From positions 186,001-250,000 of the forward strand of contig JAKFWC010000023.1 in NCBI GenBank assembly GCA_021732975.1: DNA of 64,000 bases. The letters run 5' to 3'. The notes beneath the pieces are model-generated. The model saw only the letters and a list, made by a program, of their open reading frames with translations, was not told the origin of the DNA and did not search any database. Made by a program: the position numbers and the translations under genes. The DNA is from Planctomycetaceae bacterium (GTDB lineage: Bacteria; Planctomycetota; Planctomycetia; Planctomycetales; Planctomycetaceae). Positions 34,385-42,268 of the stretch are shown here, one piece after another (positions within the stretch are counted from its first letter, which is position 1; every line of letters begins with the position of its first letter).

Positions 34385-35998
34385 ATGAGCGTGTTGGTTG
34401 TGTTGATTCTGCTGCCGCTGGTTGCGGCGGCGTTGATGCTGCTGCTGGATTCCCAGGCCACGCCGGTGCGCGCGCGGTGGTCGGCGCTCCTGGCGACGTT
34501 GGCCACCGTCGGTGTCTCGCTGGCGGTGGCATCCCAATACACGGAACTTCCCACAATCACCGCATCACAGCGCGTGAAACCGATCACGCCGCGGATGGAA
34601 CTGCGACACGAATGGCTGACACTGGCCCCGTCGACACCGCATGGCGTCCCGACGAAGTTCGAATTCTATCTCGGTGTGGATGGCATCAGCGTCGCGATGA
34701 TCCTGTTGACCACAATTCTGTGCGTCTCGGCCGTGTTAGTGTCGTGGACCGCAGTCACAGAACGGGCTGCGGAATTCTATGCCGCCTTGCTGATTCTCGA
34801 AGCCGGGTTGCTGGGTGTGTTCTGCTCTTTTGATCTGCTGTTGTTTTACGTCTTCTTCGAGTTCACGCTGATTCCGCTCTTCTTCCTGGTGGGCATCTGG
34901 GGCGGACCGCTGCGGAAATATGCCGCGGGCAAATTCTTCATCTACACTCTCGGCGGCAGTTTGATCACGCTGCTGGGATTGGTGTCACTCTCGTTGATGG
35001 TCCATCAGGAAACGGGTCTAGCCACGCCGTTTTCGATTCCCGATCTCGCTCAGGCACTGATGAGTCACCGGTTGTCGCCGACGGTGCAGTACACGTTGTT
35101 TCTGATGATTGCCGCGGGCTTCATGGTGAAGGTGCCGCTGTTTCCGTTTCATACGTGGTTGCCGCTGGCACACGTGGAAGCGCCGACGGCCGGCTCGGTA
35201 TTGCTGGCCGGTGTGCTGTTGAAGCTCGGTTCATACGGCTTCCTGCGGTTGTTGTTGCCGATGCTACCCGATGCCTGTCGAAACATCGGCACACCGCTGA
35301 TCGCCACACTGTCGGTCTTCGGCATCATCTACGGTTCGCTGTGTGCCCTGTCCCAGAACGACATCAAGAAGCTCGTGGCCTACAGTTCGGTCGCGCACCT
35401 CGGGTTCTGCATGTTGGGACTGTTCGCCCTCAACGTGGAAGGGATCACCGGCGGCGTGTTGCAGATGATCAATCACGGTCTGTCCACCGGAGCATTGTTC
35501 TGTCTCGTCGGCATGTTCTACGAACGGTATCACACCCGCCAGCTTTCCGAACTTGGCGGCCTGGCGACTCAATTGCCGCGGCTGGGCGTGCTGATGGTCT
35601 TCACGGTCTTCGCGAGTATCGGTCTGCCGGGACTCAATGGTTTCGTCGGTGAAGTCCTCGCGCTGGCCGGAATGTTCAAGGTCGACATGCTCTACTCGGC
35701 GCTGGGGGCGCTCGGTGTCGTGCTCGGCGCGTGGTATCTTCTCGGCGTTCTGCAAAAGGCGTTCTTCGGCCCCGTGCAACTGCCGCATGCGCACGATGGT
35801 CACGCGGAAGACGTGCCCGATTTGAATGCTCGTGAAATTCTGACACTGGCCCCGCTGCTGGCCTTGTGCTTGTACCTGGGATTGTTCCCACAGAGATTGA
35901 TTGAATTGATTCGGCCCGATGTCGAAGGTGTGGTTCACGTCTACAAGGCGACATCTGTGCACGACTCGAAGGTCGCCGAGGGTGAGACGCAGCCGTGA
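34385..35998 (+). CDS. nuoM: NADH-quinone oxidoreductase subunit M
   Basis: NuoM is an antiporter-like proton pump subunit. The 537-residue product has about 14 membrane segments, the conserved Glu in FYVFFEFTLIPLFFLVGIWG, the Lys in MVKVPLFPFHTWLPLAHVEA, LAGVLLKLGSYGFLRLLLP and SQNDIKKLVAYSSVAHLGF. The C-terminus has a polar tail. It lies 55 bp after nuoL and overlaps the nuoN GTG start by 4 nt (GTGA). Confidence 0.95.
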   Translation: MSVLVVLILLPLVAAALMLLLDSQATPVRARWSALLATLATVGVSLAVASQYTELPTITASQRVKPITPRMELRHEWLTLAPSTPHGVPTKFEFYLGVDGISVAMILLTTILCVSAVLVSWTAVTERAAEFYAALLILEAGLLGVFCSFDLLLFYVFFEFTLIPLFFLVGIWGGPLRKYAAGKFFIYTLGGSLITLLGLVSLSLMVHQETGLATPFSIPDLAQALMSHRLSPTVQYTLFLMIAAGFMVKVPLFPFHTWLPLAHVEAPTAGSVLLAGVLLKLGSYGFLRLLLPMLPDACRNIGTPLIATLSVFGIIYGSLCALSQNDIKKLVAYSSVAHLGFCMLGLFALNVEGITGGVLQMINHGLSTGALFCLVGMFYERYHTRQLSELGGLATQLPRLGVLMVFTVFASIGLPGLNGFVGEVLALAGMFKVDMLYSALGALGVVLGAWYLLGVLQKAFFGPVQLPHAHDGHAEDVPDLNAREILTLAPLLALCLYLGLFPQRLIELIRPDVEGVVHVYKATSVHDSKVAEGETQP

Positions 35999-37512
35999 GT
36001 GATCTGGTCATTTCCGACGCCGTACAACAACTGAATCGGGCCATCGGTCTGATCGTGCCGGATGTCATCGTCCTGGCCACGGTCTGCCTGATGTTCTTCT
36101 CGGCTCCGTTCCTCGTCTCCGAAAAGGGCGAAGCGCCGGCCGGGCTGCGTCACCGCTGGGGCTGGCTGTCGCTGTTATCGTTAATGGTCGCCGGTTACGT
36201 CTGGTGGGGCACTTCGCCGGAACCCGTCACTACGGGACCATTTCGACTCGATGAACTGGCCTGGTTCATCCGCGGCGTCAGTCTCACGTTTGGTGCGGTG
36301 CTGGTGTTGCTGACGTGGAACCAAGCGGATGACGCTCGTTCGGCGGAAACGCAAGCCTGCCTCCTATCGATCATCGCCGGGGTGAACCTCGTCGCCGCGG
36401 CGAACGATTTGGTGGGTCTATTTGTCGCCCTCGAACTGATCAGCATACCGACGTATCTGTTCCTGCTCTTGCCGCGGCGCGATGCCCCCGCGCAGGAAGC
36501 GACCATGAAGTATTTTATGCTGAGCATCTTTTCGTCGGGCATGCTGCTCTTTGGGATGAGCTATCTCTACGGTGCGGTCGGTTCGACGAATCTGGAAGCC
36601 ATTTATGCGGCGTTAAACGCCGGTCGCGGGCAACCGATGCCGATTCTTCTCGTTGTGGCCGTCATGATGATGGTCGCCGGATTGGCGTTCCGGTTGACGG
36701 CGGTCCCGTTCCACTTCTATGCCCCGGACGTGTTCCAGGGGGCACCGAACTCGGCCGCGGCAATGTTGTCGTTCATCCCGAAAATTGCCGGATTTGTGGC
36801 GCTGTACCGCGTGCTCGCAGTGCCGGTTGTTGTTGTCGGTCAGGAATGGTCGTTGGCTCAGTTTTCGTCGCCGCTCTTGTGGTGGCTGGCGGTCCTGTCG
36901 ATGTTCGTCGGCAATCTGCTGGCGTTGCTGCAGACCGATATTCGCCGCATGTTGGCCTTCTCCAGCGTGTCGCATGCCGGTTATATGTTGGTGGGTTTCG
37001 TCGTCGGGACGGCCACCACGGGCGGACCCACCGGTTTTGAAGCGCTCTTGTTCTACCTCGTGGTTTACGGGGCGATGACGCTCGGAGCGTTCGCTGTCCT
37101 CGGAGTGCTGCAACGTCCCGATCGCCGTATTGAATCGATCGACGATCTGGCGGGTCTCAGCCGCAATCGACCGGCCGTCGCGCTGCTGCTCACACTGTTC
37201 CTGTTCAGTCTCACCGGCCTGCCGCCGACGGCGGGTTTTCTCGGCAAGCTGAATCTCTTCCTCGCTGCGTGGGGAACGGGAACCGAATCGGGGCAGTGGC
37301 TGGCGATCTGGCTCGCCGTGAATGCCACCATTGGAGCGTGGTACTATTTGCGGGTCATTGGCACGATGTACCTGCAACCCGCACCGGCTGTGGCGACAGC
37401 GGCGGACAACAATGCTACGCCGTCGTATCTCGCGATGGCATTGTGCGCGATCGCCACACTCGCGCTGTTTGCGGTCCCGGGCTGGCTCTGGGCACTGATT
37501 CAACGAGTGTGA
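35995..37512 (+). CDS. nuoN: NADH-quinone oxidoreductase subunit N
   Basis: NuoN is the third antiporter-like subunit and ends the operon. The 505-residue product has about 14 membrane segments, with FVALELISIPTYLFLLLPR, KYFMLSIFSSGMLLFGMSYL, TAVPFHFYAPDVFQGAPNSA (lysine replaced by neighbouring motif as in the family), LLQTDIRRMLAFSSVSHAGY and SLTGLPPTAGFLGKLNLF. GTG start overlaps nuoM (GTGA). A strong hairpin 55 bp after the stop ends the transcript. Confidence 0.95.
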   Translation: MSDLVISDAVQQLNRAIGLIVPDVIVLATVCLMFFSAPFLVSEKGEAPAGLRHRWGWLSLLSLMVAGYVWWGTSPEPVTTGPFRLDELAWFIRGVSLTFGAVLVLLTWNQADDARSAETQACLLSIIAGVNLVAAANDLVGLFVALELISIPTYLFLLLPRRDAPAQEATMKYFMLSIFSSGMLLFGMSYLYGAVGSTNLEAIYAALNAGRGQPMPILLVVAVMMMVAGLAFRLTAVPFHFYAPDVFQGAPNSAAAMLSFIPKIAGFVALYRVLAVPVVVVGQEWSLAQFSSPLLWWLAVLSMFVGNLLALLQTDIRRMLAFSSVSHAGYMLVGFVVGTATTGGPTGFEALLFYLVVYGAMTLGAFAVLGVLQRPDRRIESIDDLAGLSRNRPAVALLLTLFLFSLTGLPPTAGFLGKLNLFLAAWGTGTESGQWLAIWLAVNATIGAWYYLRVIGTMYLQPAPAVATAADNNATPSYLAMALCAIATLALFAVPGWLWALIQRV

Positions 37513-37567
37513 ATCTCACTCACTCGCTCGCGCTTCGCAGAATCACACAGTTCGCACGCAAAAAAGA

Positions 37568-37589
37568 CCCAGGGTTAAGAAACCCTGGG
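37568..37589. terminator. Bidirectional terminator between nuoN and ilvE
   Basis: CCCAGGGTT and AACCCTGGG pair around AAGA. The plus strand continues CTTCTTGTTTTC and the minus strand TCTTTTTTG, so it can terminate both the nuo operon and the convergent ilvE gene (stop at 37605). It belongs to the same 22-nt hairpin family as 2858, 30127 and 53184. Confidence 0.88.
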
Positions 37590-37604
37590 CTTCTTGTTTT
37601 CTGA

Positions 37605-38480
37605 TCAGAAACTCTGCGTCAGTCGCTGATAATCGTCCTGAAGCTGATTCGTGATCGGCCCGACTTTGAACGTCCGGTCGTCGATTTTGCCGACGGGGAT
37701 CACTTCCACCGCGGTGCCGGTCAGAAAAACTTCATCGGCCTGTGAGAGTTCTTCGGGGAAAATTGCTCGTTCGATGACTTTGATCCCGCGTTTCTTGGCA
37801 AGATCCATCACGGTGCGGCGGGTGATCCCGTCGAGGAAACAATCCGGCGTCGGCGTGTGGAGTTCGCCCTTCACCACCATGAAGAAGTTTGCTCCGGTCG
37901 CCTCGGCGACTTGCCCGCGGTAATCGAGCATCAAGGCGTCCTGATACCCCGCGGCTTCGGCGGCATCGCGGCTCATGGTGCAGATCATGTAAAGCCCCGA
38001 CGCCTTGCTGGCCGTGGGGGCCGTTTGCGGAGAGGGCCGCCGCCAGGTCGATGTCAACAGCTTGATGCCGTGCTTGCGGGCTTCGTCACCGTAGTACGCC
38101 GGCCAGGGGAACGCGGCAATCGCCACATGCACCTTGGTGCCCTTCGCCGAGACACCGATCACTTCGGGGCCGCGCCAGGCAATCGGTCGCACGTAGCCGG
38201 AATCGATCTCATTTTTCTTCACCACGGCCAGCGTCGCGGCTTCCAGTTCCTCAACGGAGTACGGCAGTTCGTAGCTCAAGAGCTTCGCGGATGCATGCAG
38301 CCGGTCGGTGTGTTCGCGGAGCTTGAAGACTTTGCCCTTGTAGACGCGAAGGCCTTCAAACACGGCGCTGCCGTAGTGCAGACTGTGCGTGAGGACGTGG
38401 ACGCGGGCGTCGCGCCAGGGAATTTCCTCGCCGTCCATCCAGATCACGCCGTCTCGTTCGTGCATCGCCTGCGGGGCCAC
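37605..38480 (-). CDS. ilvE: Branched-chain amino acid aminotransferase
   Basis: IlvE is a PLP enzyme catalysing the last step of valine, leucine and isoleucine synthesis. The 291-residue product has VLTHSLHYGSAVFEGLRVYK, TASKASGLYMIC with the PLP Lys in the SKASG-type motif, LMLDYRGQVAEATGANFFMV and ITRRTVMDLAKKRGI. The start is set at GTG 38480 because AGGAGG lies exactly 6 nt upstream; the next ATG (38465) is 5 codons later and the frame also opens to 38525. It is convergent with nuoN and monocistronic. Confidence 0.94.
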   Translation of the reverse strand: MAPQAMHERDGVIWMDGEEIPWRDARVHVLTHSLHYGSAVFEGLRVYKGKVFKLREHTDRLHASAKLLSYELPYSVEELEAATLAVVKKNEIDSGYVRPIAWRGPEVIGVSAKGTKVHVAIAAFPWPAYYGDEARKHGIKLLTSTWRRPSPQTAPTASKASGLYMICTMSRDAAEAAGYQDALMLDYRGQVAEATGANFFMVVKGELHTPTPDCFLDGITRRTVMDLAKKRGIKVIERAIFPEELSQADEVFLTGTAVEVIPVGKIDDRTFKVGPITNQLQDDYQRLTQSF

Positions 38481-39108
38481 AATCCGCCTCCTGTAAACAT
38501 CTCGGTTGTATTCCGGCGGGATCAACCCGACGGGAACCCATCACCATACCAGCGCATCGGACACGCCTCAATGGGCGGGGTTCAGGCGTCTCCGGACAGA
38601 CGGCAACAGAAATGCCATCCTGCCCTGTCGCTACCTTGTTGTGCGCGGGTCTTCCGACCCCGCACCTCCGCCGACCGCAGGTCTCCTCTTTGGGATTGAC
38701 GCTCGTCAAAAACTCGGGAGACCTATGGTCAAACACTGTGCGGGGTCGGGAGCCCCGCGCATAACGCCGCATCGACGATACGAATCTACCGCGGAATTTC
38801 CGCCGAATTGTAAAGTTATCTATGACTTCGTCACCACCCGCATCCGTCCGGCATCTCAAGACCCGCAGGCCTCGGCTTCGGATAGAGTCGCCGCCTGAAT
38901 GACGGTAAGATGTTATGCTGTGAGAGTTTTGCACGTATGCAACTTTTCAGTCTCATTCTTCATGAGGGTGAAGTCGCGGGCCGACCGGGATTTGCACCCA
39001 CATTGGGAATGAAAACTGCGTAAAGTGTTCGATGGCGCGATCGTGCGGCCCCCGTTTCCTCGCTCGAAACCGGCGGTTGCCAAGACGTGCTGTCGCAGGA
39101 GGCGTCGG
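38481..39108. other. Intergenic region with a class III inverted repeat
   Basis: This 628-bp divergent gap between ilvE and the DsbD-like gene contains the 123-bp inverted repeat at 38640-38762. No protein-coding frame with family support was found. Promoters for both genes must lie here, but no clear consensus pair was seen. Confidence 0.5.
38640..38762. repeat. Class III inverted repeat, tgcgcgggtc family (copy 1)
   Basis: The outer arms TGTGCGCGGGTCTTCCGACC and its near reverse complement (about 25 nt each, three mismatches) enclose a second nested pair, GACCGCAGGTCTCC and GGGAGACCTATGGTC. The same two-tier layout and spacing is repeated at 45135-45258. Confidence 0.85.
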
Positions 39109-41709
39109 ATGTCGTTGCGCTGGGCATCGTTTCTGGTCATCGTCGGAGTGATGGGAGCCGTCAGCGGCAACCTTCTTGCCCAAAACGATTTGAGCGACCT
39201 GCTCAAACCGAAAAAGCCGAAAGTCAACGCGGCTCCCCCCAAGGCGATGGTCAGTGTGACCGCGGAACCGGAAACGTTCACGCCCGGCGGAAACCTCAAA
39301 CTCGTTGTAAAAGCAACGATCCCTGCGGGCTACCACATCTACGGTACCGACGGCGATTTCGGCGGACGGACGATGATCCGCATCGACACGCCCGGCCTCG
39401 AACCCCTTGGCGACCGCTTCGTCCCGAACGATCCGGGCAAAACGGCGTTCGATCCTGATCTCGATGCGAAAGTCACCAAACATGAGGGAACGATCGCGTG
39501 GACTCGCGAGTTCCGCACGCCGCCGGGCATCGCCGGTGACGGCTCGCTCACCGTGAACGGCCTCGTGGAAGGACAGTATTGCAGCGATCCCGAAGATGGC
39601 GGGCGTTGCGTGCCGCTGAAGCATCCCTTCGAGTTGTCGCTCAAGATGGGGGAAGCTACCGCGGCGATTGCTCCACCAACGGTCCGATACGAAGACACGT
39701 TGAAACCCGCGCGCAAGGGGAGCCCCAACGCCGATCCGGTCGATTACCTTGTCCGACTGACGCCCATCGATGCCGCGAAAGGCGACACGGTCACCTTGAC
39801 AGTCACCGCAAAACTGCGGACCGGCTGGCATACCTATTCCTTGACGCAGAAAGACATCGGCGGCGAACCAACCGAAATCGAATTGGTAACGCTGCGGAAT
39901 CTCGAACCGATCGACGAGGAGTTTGCATCCTCATCGCCGCCAGACAAAGAAACCGGCACGATGGGCAACGTGCTGGAAACGCACCACGACGAGATCACCT
40001 GGACCCGCACGTACCGCATGACGGGAGAACAAGTCGGGGCATACGCCGTTACTGGAGACATCCGCTATCAACTCTGCGACGCCATTCGTTGCCTGCCGGT
40101 GCATGCCGTGCCGTTCACGCTGGGACAACTCGCCGCAGCGGAGCTTCCCCCGATCGAAATGCCTGCCGACGAACCCGTCGCGTCGCCCTTCGCTCCCGTC
40201 GTCGCCGAGGAAGCACCGAAGGCGGAAGTCGCGGTCGCTCCACCCGCTGTGGCCAAACCCGCAGCCGCGCCGAAGCCGCAAGACAAGGGATTGCTGCCGT
40301 TCTTGTTGCTCTGCGTGGGGGGCGGATTTCTCGCATTGCTCACGCCCTGTTCGTTCCCGATGGTGCCGATCACGGTCAGCTTCTTCCTGAAGCAATCGGA
40401 AAAGGAACACCGTCGCCCGTGGTTGTTGGCGCTGGTTTACTGCGGCACGATTGTGTTGGCGTTCACCGTCCTCGGCGTCGGCATCGCGTTCCTCTTCGGG
40501 GCCGCCAAGCTTAACGCGCTCGCGAACAACCCCTGGATCAACACCATCATTGCGACGGTCTTCATTGCGTTTGCGATCAATATGCTCGGCGGGTTTGAGA
40601 TCCGCTTGCCGACATCGTTGCTGAACTGGTCGAGCACGCACTCCAGCGGGGGGAGTTACGCCGGTGCTGTCTTCATGGCGTTGACCTTCACGCTGACCTC
40701 CTTCACCTGCACATTCGCCGTGGCCGGTTCGCTGCTGGTTGCTGCATCGCAAGGTGATGTTTATTGGCCCGTGGTGGGGATGCTCGCGTTCGGGACGGCC
40801 TTCGCATCGCCCTTCTTCGTGTTGGCGATGTTACCGCAGTTGCTGAAGAAGTTGCCCAAGAGCGGCGGGTGGATGAACTCGGTGAAAGTGGTGATGGGGC
40901 TGATTGAAATCGGTGCGGCGGTGAAGTTTCTTAGCGTGGCCGACCTCACGCTGAACCCGACACCAATCCTGTTCGACTTCGTGACCGTCATGCTCACGTG
41001 GATGGTGCTGGCGTTGGCGATTGCCTTGTACTTGCTCGGAGTATATCGGTTCGCACACGACACACCCACGGAATCCATCTCACCGGGACGGGCCTTGCTG
41101 GCGCTAAGTTTCCTCGGGCTGACGGGGATGCTCGGGTTTCTCACACTTCAACCCGACCGGGCCAGCGGATGGATCATGGATACGATCGTCAGTTTTGCGC
41201 CACCACGGTTCGATGAGCCGCATGCCGACCCTCCCGCCGAATTGGTCCGTGGCGGGAATGGTGCGGATGTGGGGCCGACGATCGAACATCATGGTCTGCG
41301 GTTTGCCTTGAACATGGACAAGGCCCGCGAAGTTGCCCGCACCCAGAGGCGGCCGATCCTGATCGACTTCACGGGCGTGAACTGTCAGAACTGCCGTCGC
41401 ATGGAAAAGAAGATGGCCGAGCCGGAGAACCGCCGCCGGATCGAGCAGTTTGTCGCCGTGCAGTTGTATGTGGATAAGGTACCGGTCATTGCCGATGCGG
41501 ACCTCGCCGAGCAGATGCTGAAGGCGAATGTCGAACTGCAGCAGAGACTCGTGCAGGATGTCTCGATGCCGTCATACGTCATCATCACTCCGGATGGCGT
41601 GCAGGTGCTGGCGACACACATTGGCTATGCCCCCGGCAACGAGTTCACCGACTTCCTCGACGAAGGCTGGCGTAACTGGCAAGCACGAGAACAGGTCGCG
41701 GGGCGGTGA
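39109..41709 (+). CDS. DsbD-like thiol:disulfide interchange protein
   Basis: The 866-residue protein would carry electrons from the cytoplasm to periplasmic thiols. It has a signal sequence (about 8-25), two tandem DsbD-N-like immunoglobulin domains (about 45-185 and 205-345, each with a Cys pair: QYCSDPEDGGRC and QLCDAIRC), an Ala/Pro linker, a membrane domain of about eight segments with LLTPCSFPMVPI and FTLTSFTCTFAV holding the paired Cys, and a thioredoxin domain with FTGVNCQNCRRME (CxxC). The start at 39109 has AGGAGG 7 nt upstream; the frame opens further upstream. The doubled N-domain is unusual. Monocistronic. Confidence 0.9.
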   Translation: MSLRWASFLVIVGVMGAVSGNLLAQNDLSDLLKPKKPKVNAAPPKAMVSVTAEPETFTPGGNLKLVVKATIPAGYHIYGTDGDFGGRTMIRIDTPGLEPLGDRFVPNDPGKTAFDPDLDAKVTKHEGTIAWTREFRTPPGIAGDGSLTVNGLVEGQYCSDPEDGGRCVPLKHPFELSLKMGEATAAIAPPTVRYEDTLKPARKGSPNADPVDYLVRLTPIDAAKGDTVTLTVTAKLRTGWHTYSLTQKDIGGEPTEIELVTLRNLEPIDEEFASSSPPDKETGTMGNVLETHHDEITWTRTYRMTGEQVGAYAVTGDIRYQLCDAIRCLPVHAVPFTLGQLAAAELPPIEMPADEPVASPFAPVVAEEAPKAEVAVAPPAVAKPAAAPKPQDKGLLPFLLLCVGGGFLALLTPCSFPMVPITVSFFLKQSEKEHRRPWLLALVYCGTIVLAFTVLGVGIAFLFGAAKLNALANNPWINTIIATVFIAFAINMLGGFEIRLPTSLLNWSSTHSSGGSYAGAVFMALTFTLTSFTCTFAVAGSLLVAASQGDVYWPVVGMLAFGTAFASPFFVLAMLPQLLKKLPKSGGWMNSVKVVMGLIEIGAAVKFLSVADLTLNPTPILFDFVTVMLTWMVLALAIALYLLGVYRFAHDTPTESISPGRALLALSFLGLTGMLGFLTLQPDRASGWIMDTIVSFAPPRFDEPHADPPAELVRGGNGADVGPTIEHHGLRFALNMDKAREVARTQRRPILIDFTGVNCQNCRRMEKKMAEPENRRRIEQFVAVQLYVDKVPVIADADLAEQMLKANVELQQRLVQDVSMPSYVIITPDGVQVLATHIGYAPGNEFTDFLDEGWRNWQAREQVAGR

Positions 41710-41718
41710 TCGAATCCG

Positions 41719-42195
41719 TCAGAGCTGCGAGCGTGAGGAAGCATCGCCGCGGCGTTGGAACGGATAGAACCATACGCCGTACGGCAGGAACCGCACCGGT
41801 TGCGGCTGCGCGAACCGCCGTGGATTGTCGAGAATCCACGCGTGATGGTTCACCAGTAAATCGGCCGTGACGCAACTCGCCCGGACATCGCCTGGGCGGC
41901 ACGGCCGCGAATCGATGAGATCGATGGTCCCCACGAGCAGGCCGAGTGGCAGCGTCGTTACGTCGATACCATGCTCGGCCGCTGCGATCCGGGCTGCTTC
42001 CAGGGGCGATGTTTTCTTCGAGGCATAGAGATAAATCGTCCCGCGGACCTGTGTGTTCTGCGAACGGACTTCAATCGTTTTGATACCGCGCAAGATCAGT
42101 TCGGCCCACGGTTGCTGGATACCGAGGGCAATCATCGAACGGTCGAGGGCGAGATCGGCGGTCGTCATCGTGATCGTATAGATACTCGATTCCAT
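41719..42195 (-). CDS. ASCH domain protein
   Basis: ASCH domains are small RNA-binding folds related to PUA, thought to act in translation or RNA modification. The 158-residue product has LGIQQPWAELILRGIKTIEV and YLYASKKTSPLEAARIA, the family's opening, then LLVGTIDLID and a C-terminal VRFLPYGVWFYPF. The start is uncertain: ATG 42195, 42168 or 42135 are all in frame, and none has a good ribosome binding site. It lies downstream of the M16 peptidase and its terminator on the same strand, so it probably has its own promoter, and is convergent with the DsbD-like gene, 9 bp apart. Confidence 0.8.
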   Translation of the reverse strand: MESSIYTITMTTADLALDRSMIALGIQQPWAELILRGIKTIEVRSQNTQVRGTIYLYASKKTSPLEAARIAAAEHGIDVTTLPLGLLVGTIDLIDSRPCRPGDVRASCVTADLLVNHHAWILDNPRRFAQPQPVRFLPYGVWFYPFQRRGDASSRSQL

Positions 42196-42213
42196 CCCCG
42201 ACGGAAATGAAAA

Positions 42214-42241
42214 CGCCCGGCATTGTGAACAATGCCGGGCG
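42214..42241 (-). terminator. Terminator of the M16 peptidase gene
   Basis: CGCCCGGCATT and AATGCCGGGCG pair perfectly around GTGAAC. On the minus strand the stem is followed by TTTTCATTTCC. It lies 28 bp after the peptidase stop (42269), within a half copy of an intergenic repeat (42246-42268). Confidence 0.85.
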
Positions 42242-42268
42242 GGATCCCTTGCTCGCGCTGCGGGCTGG

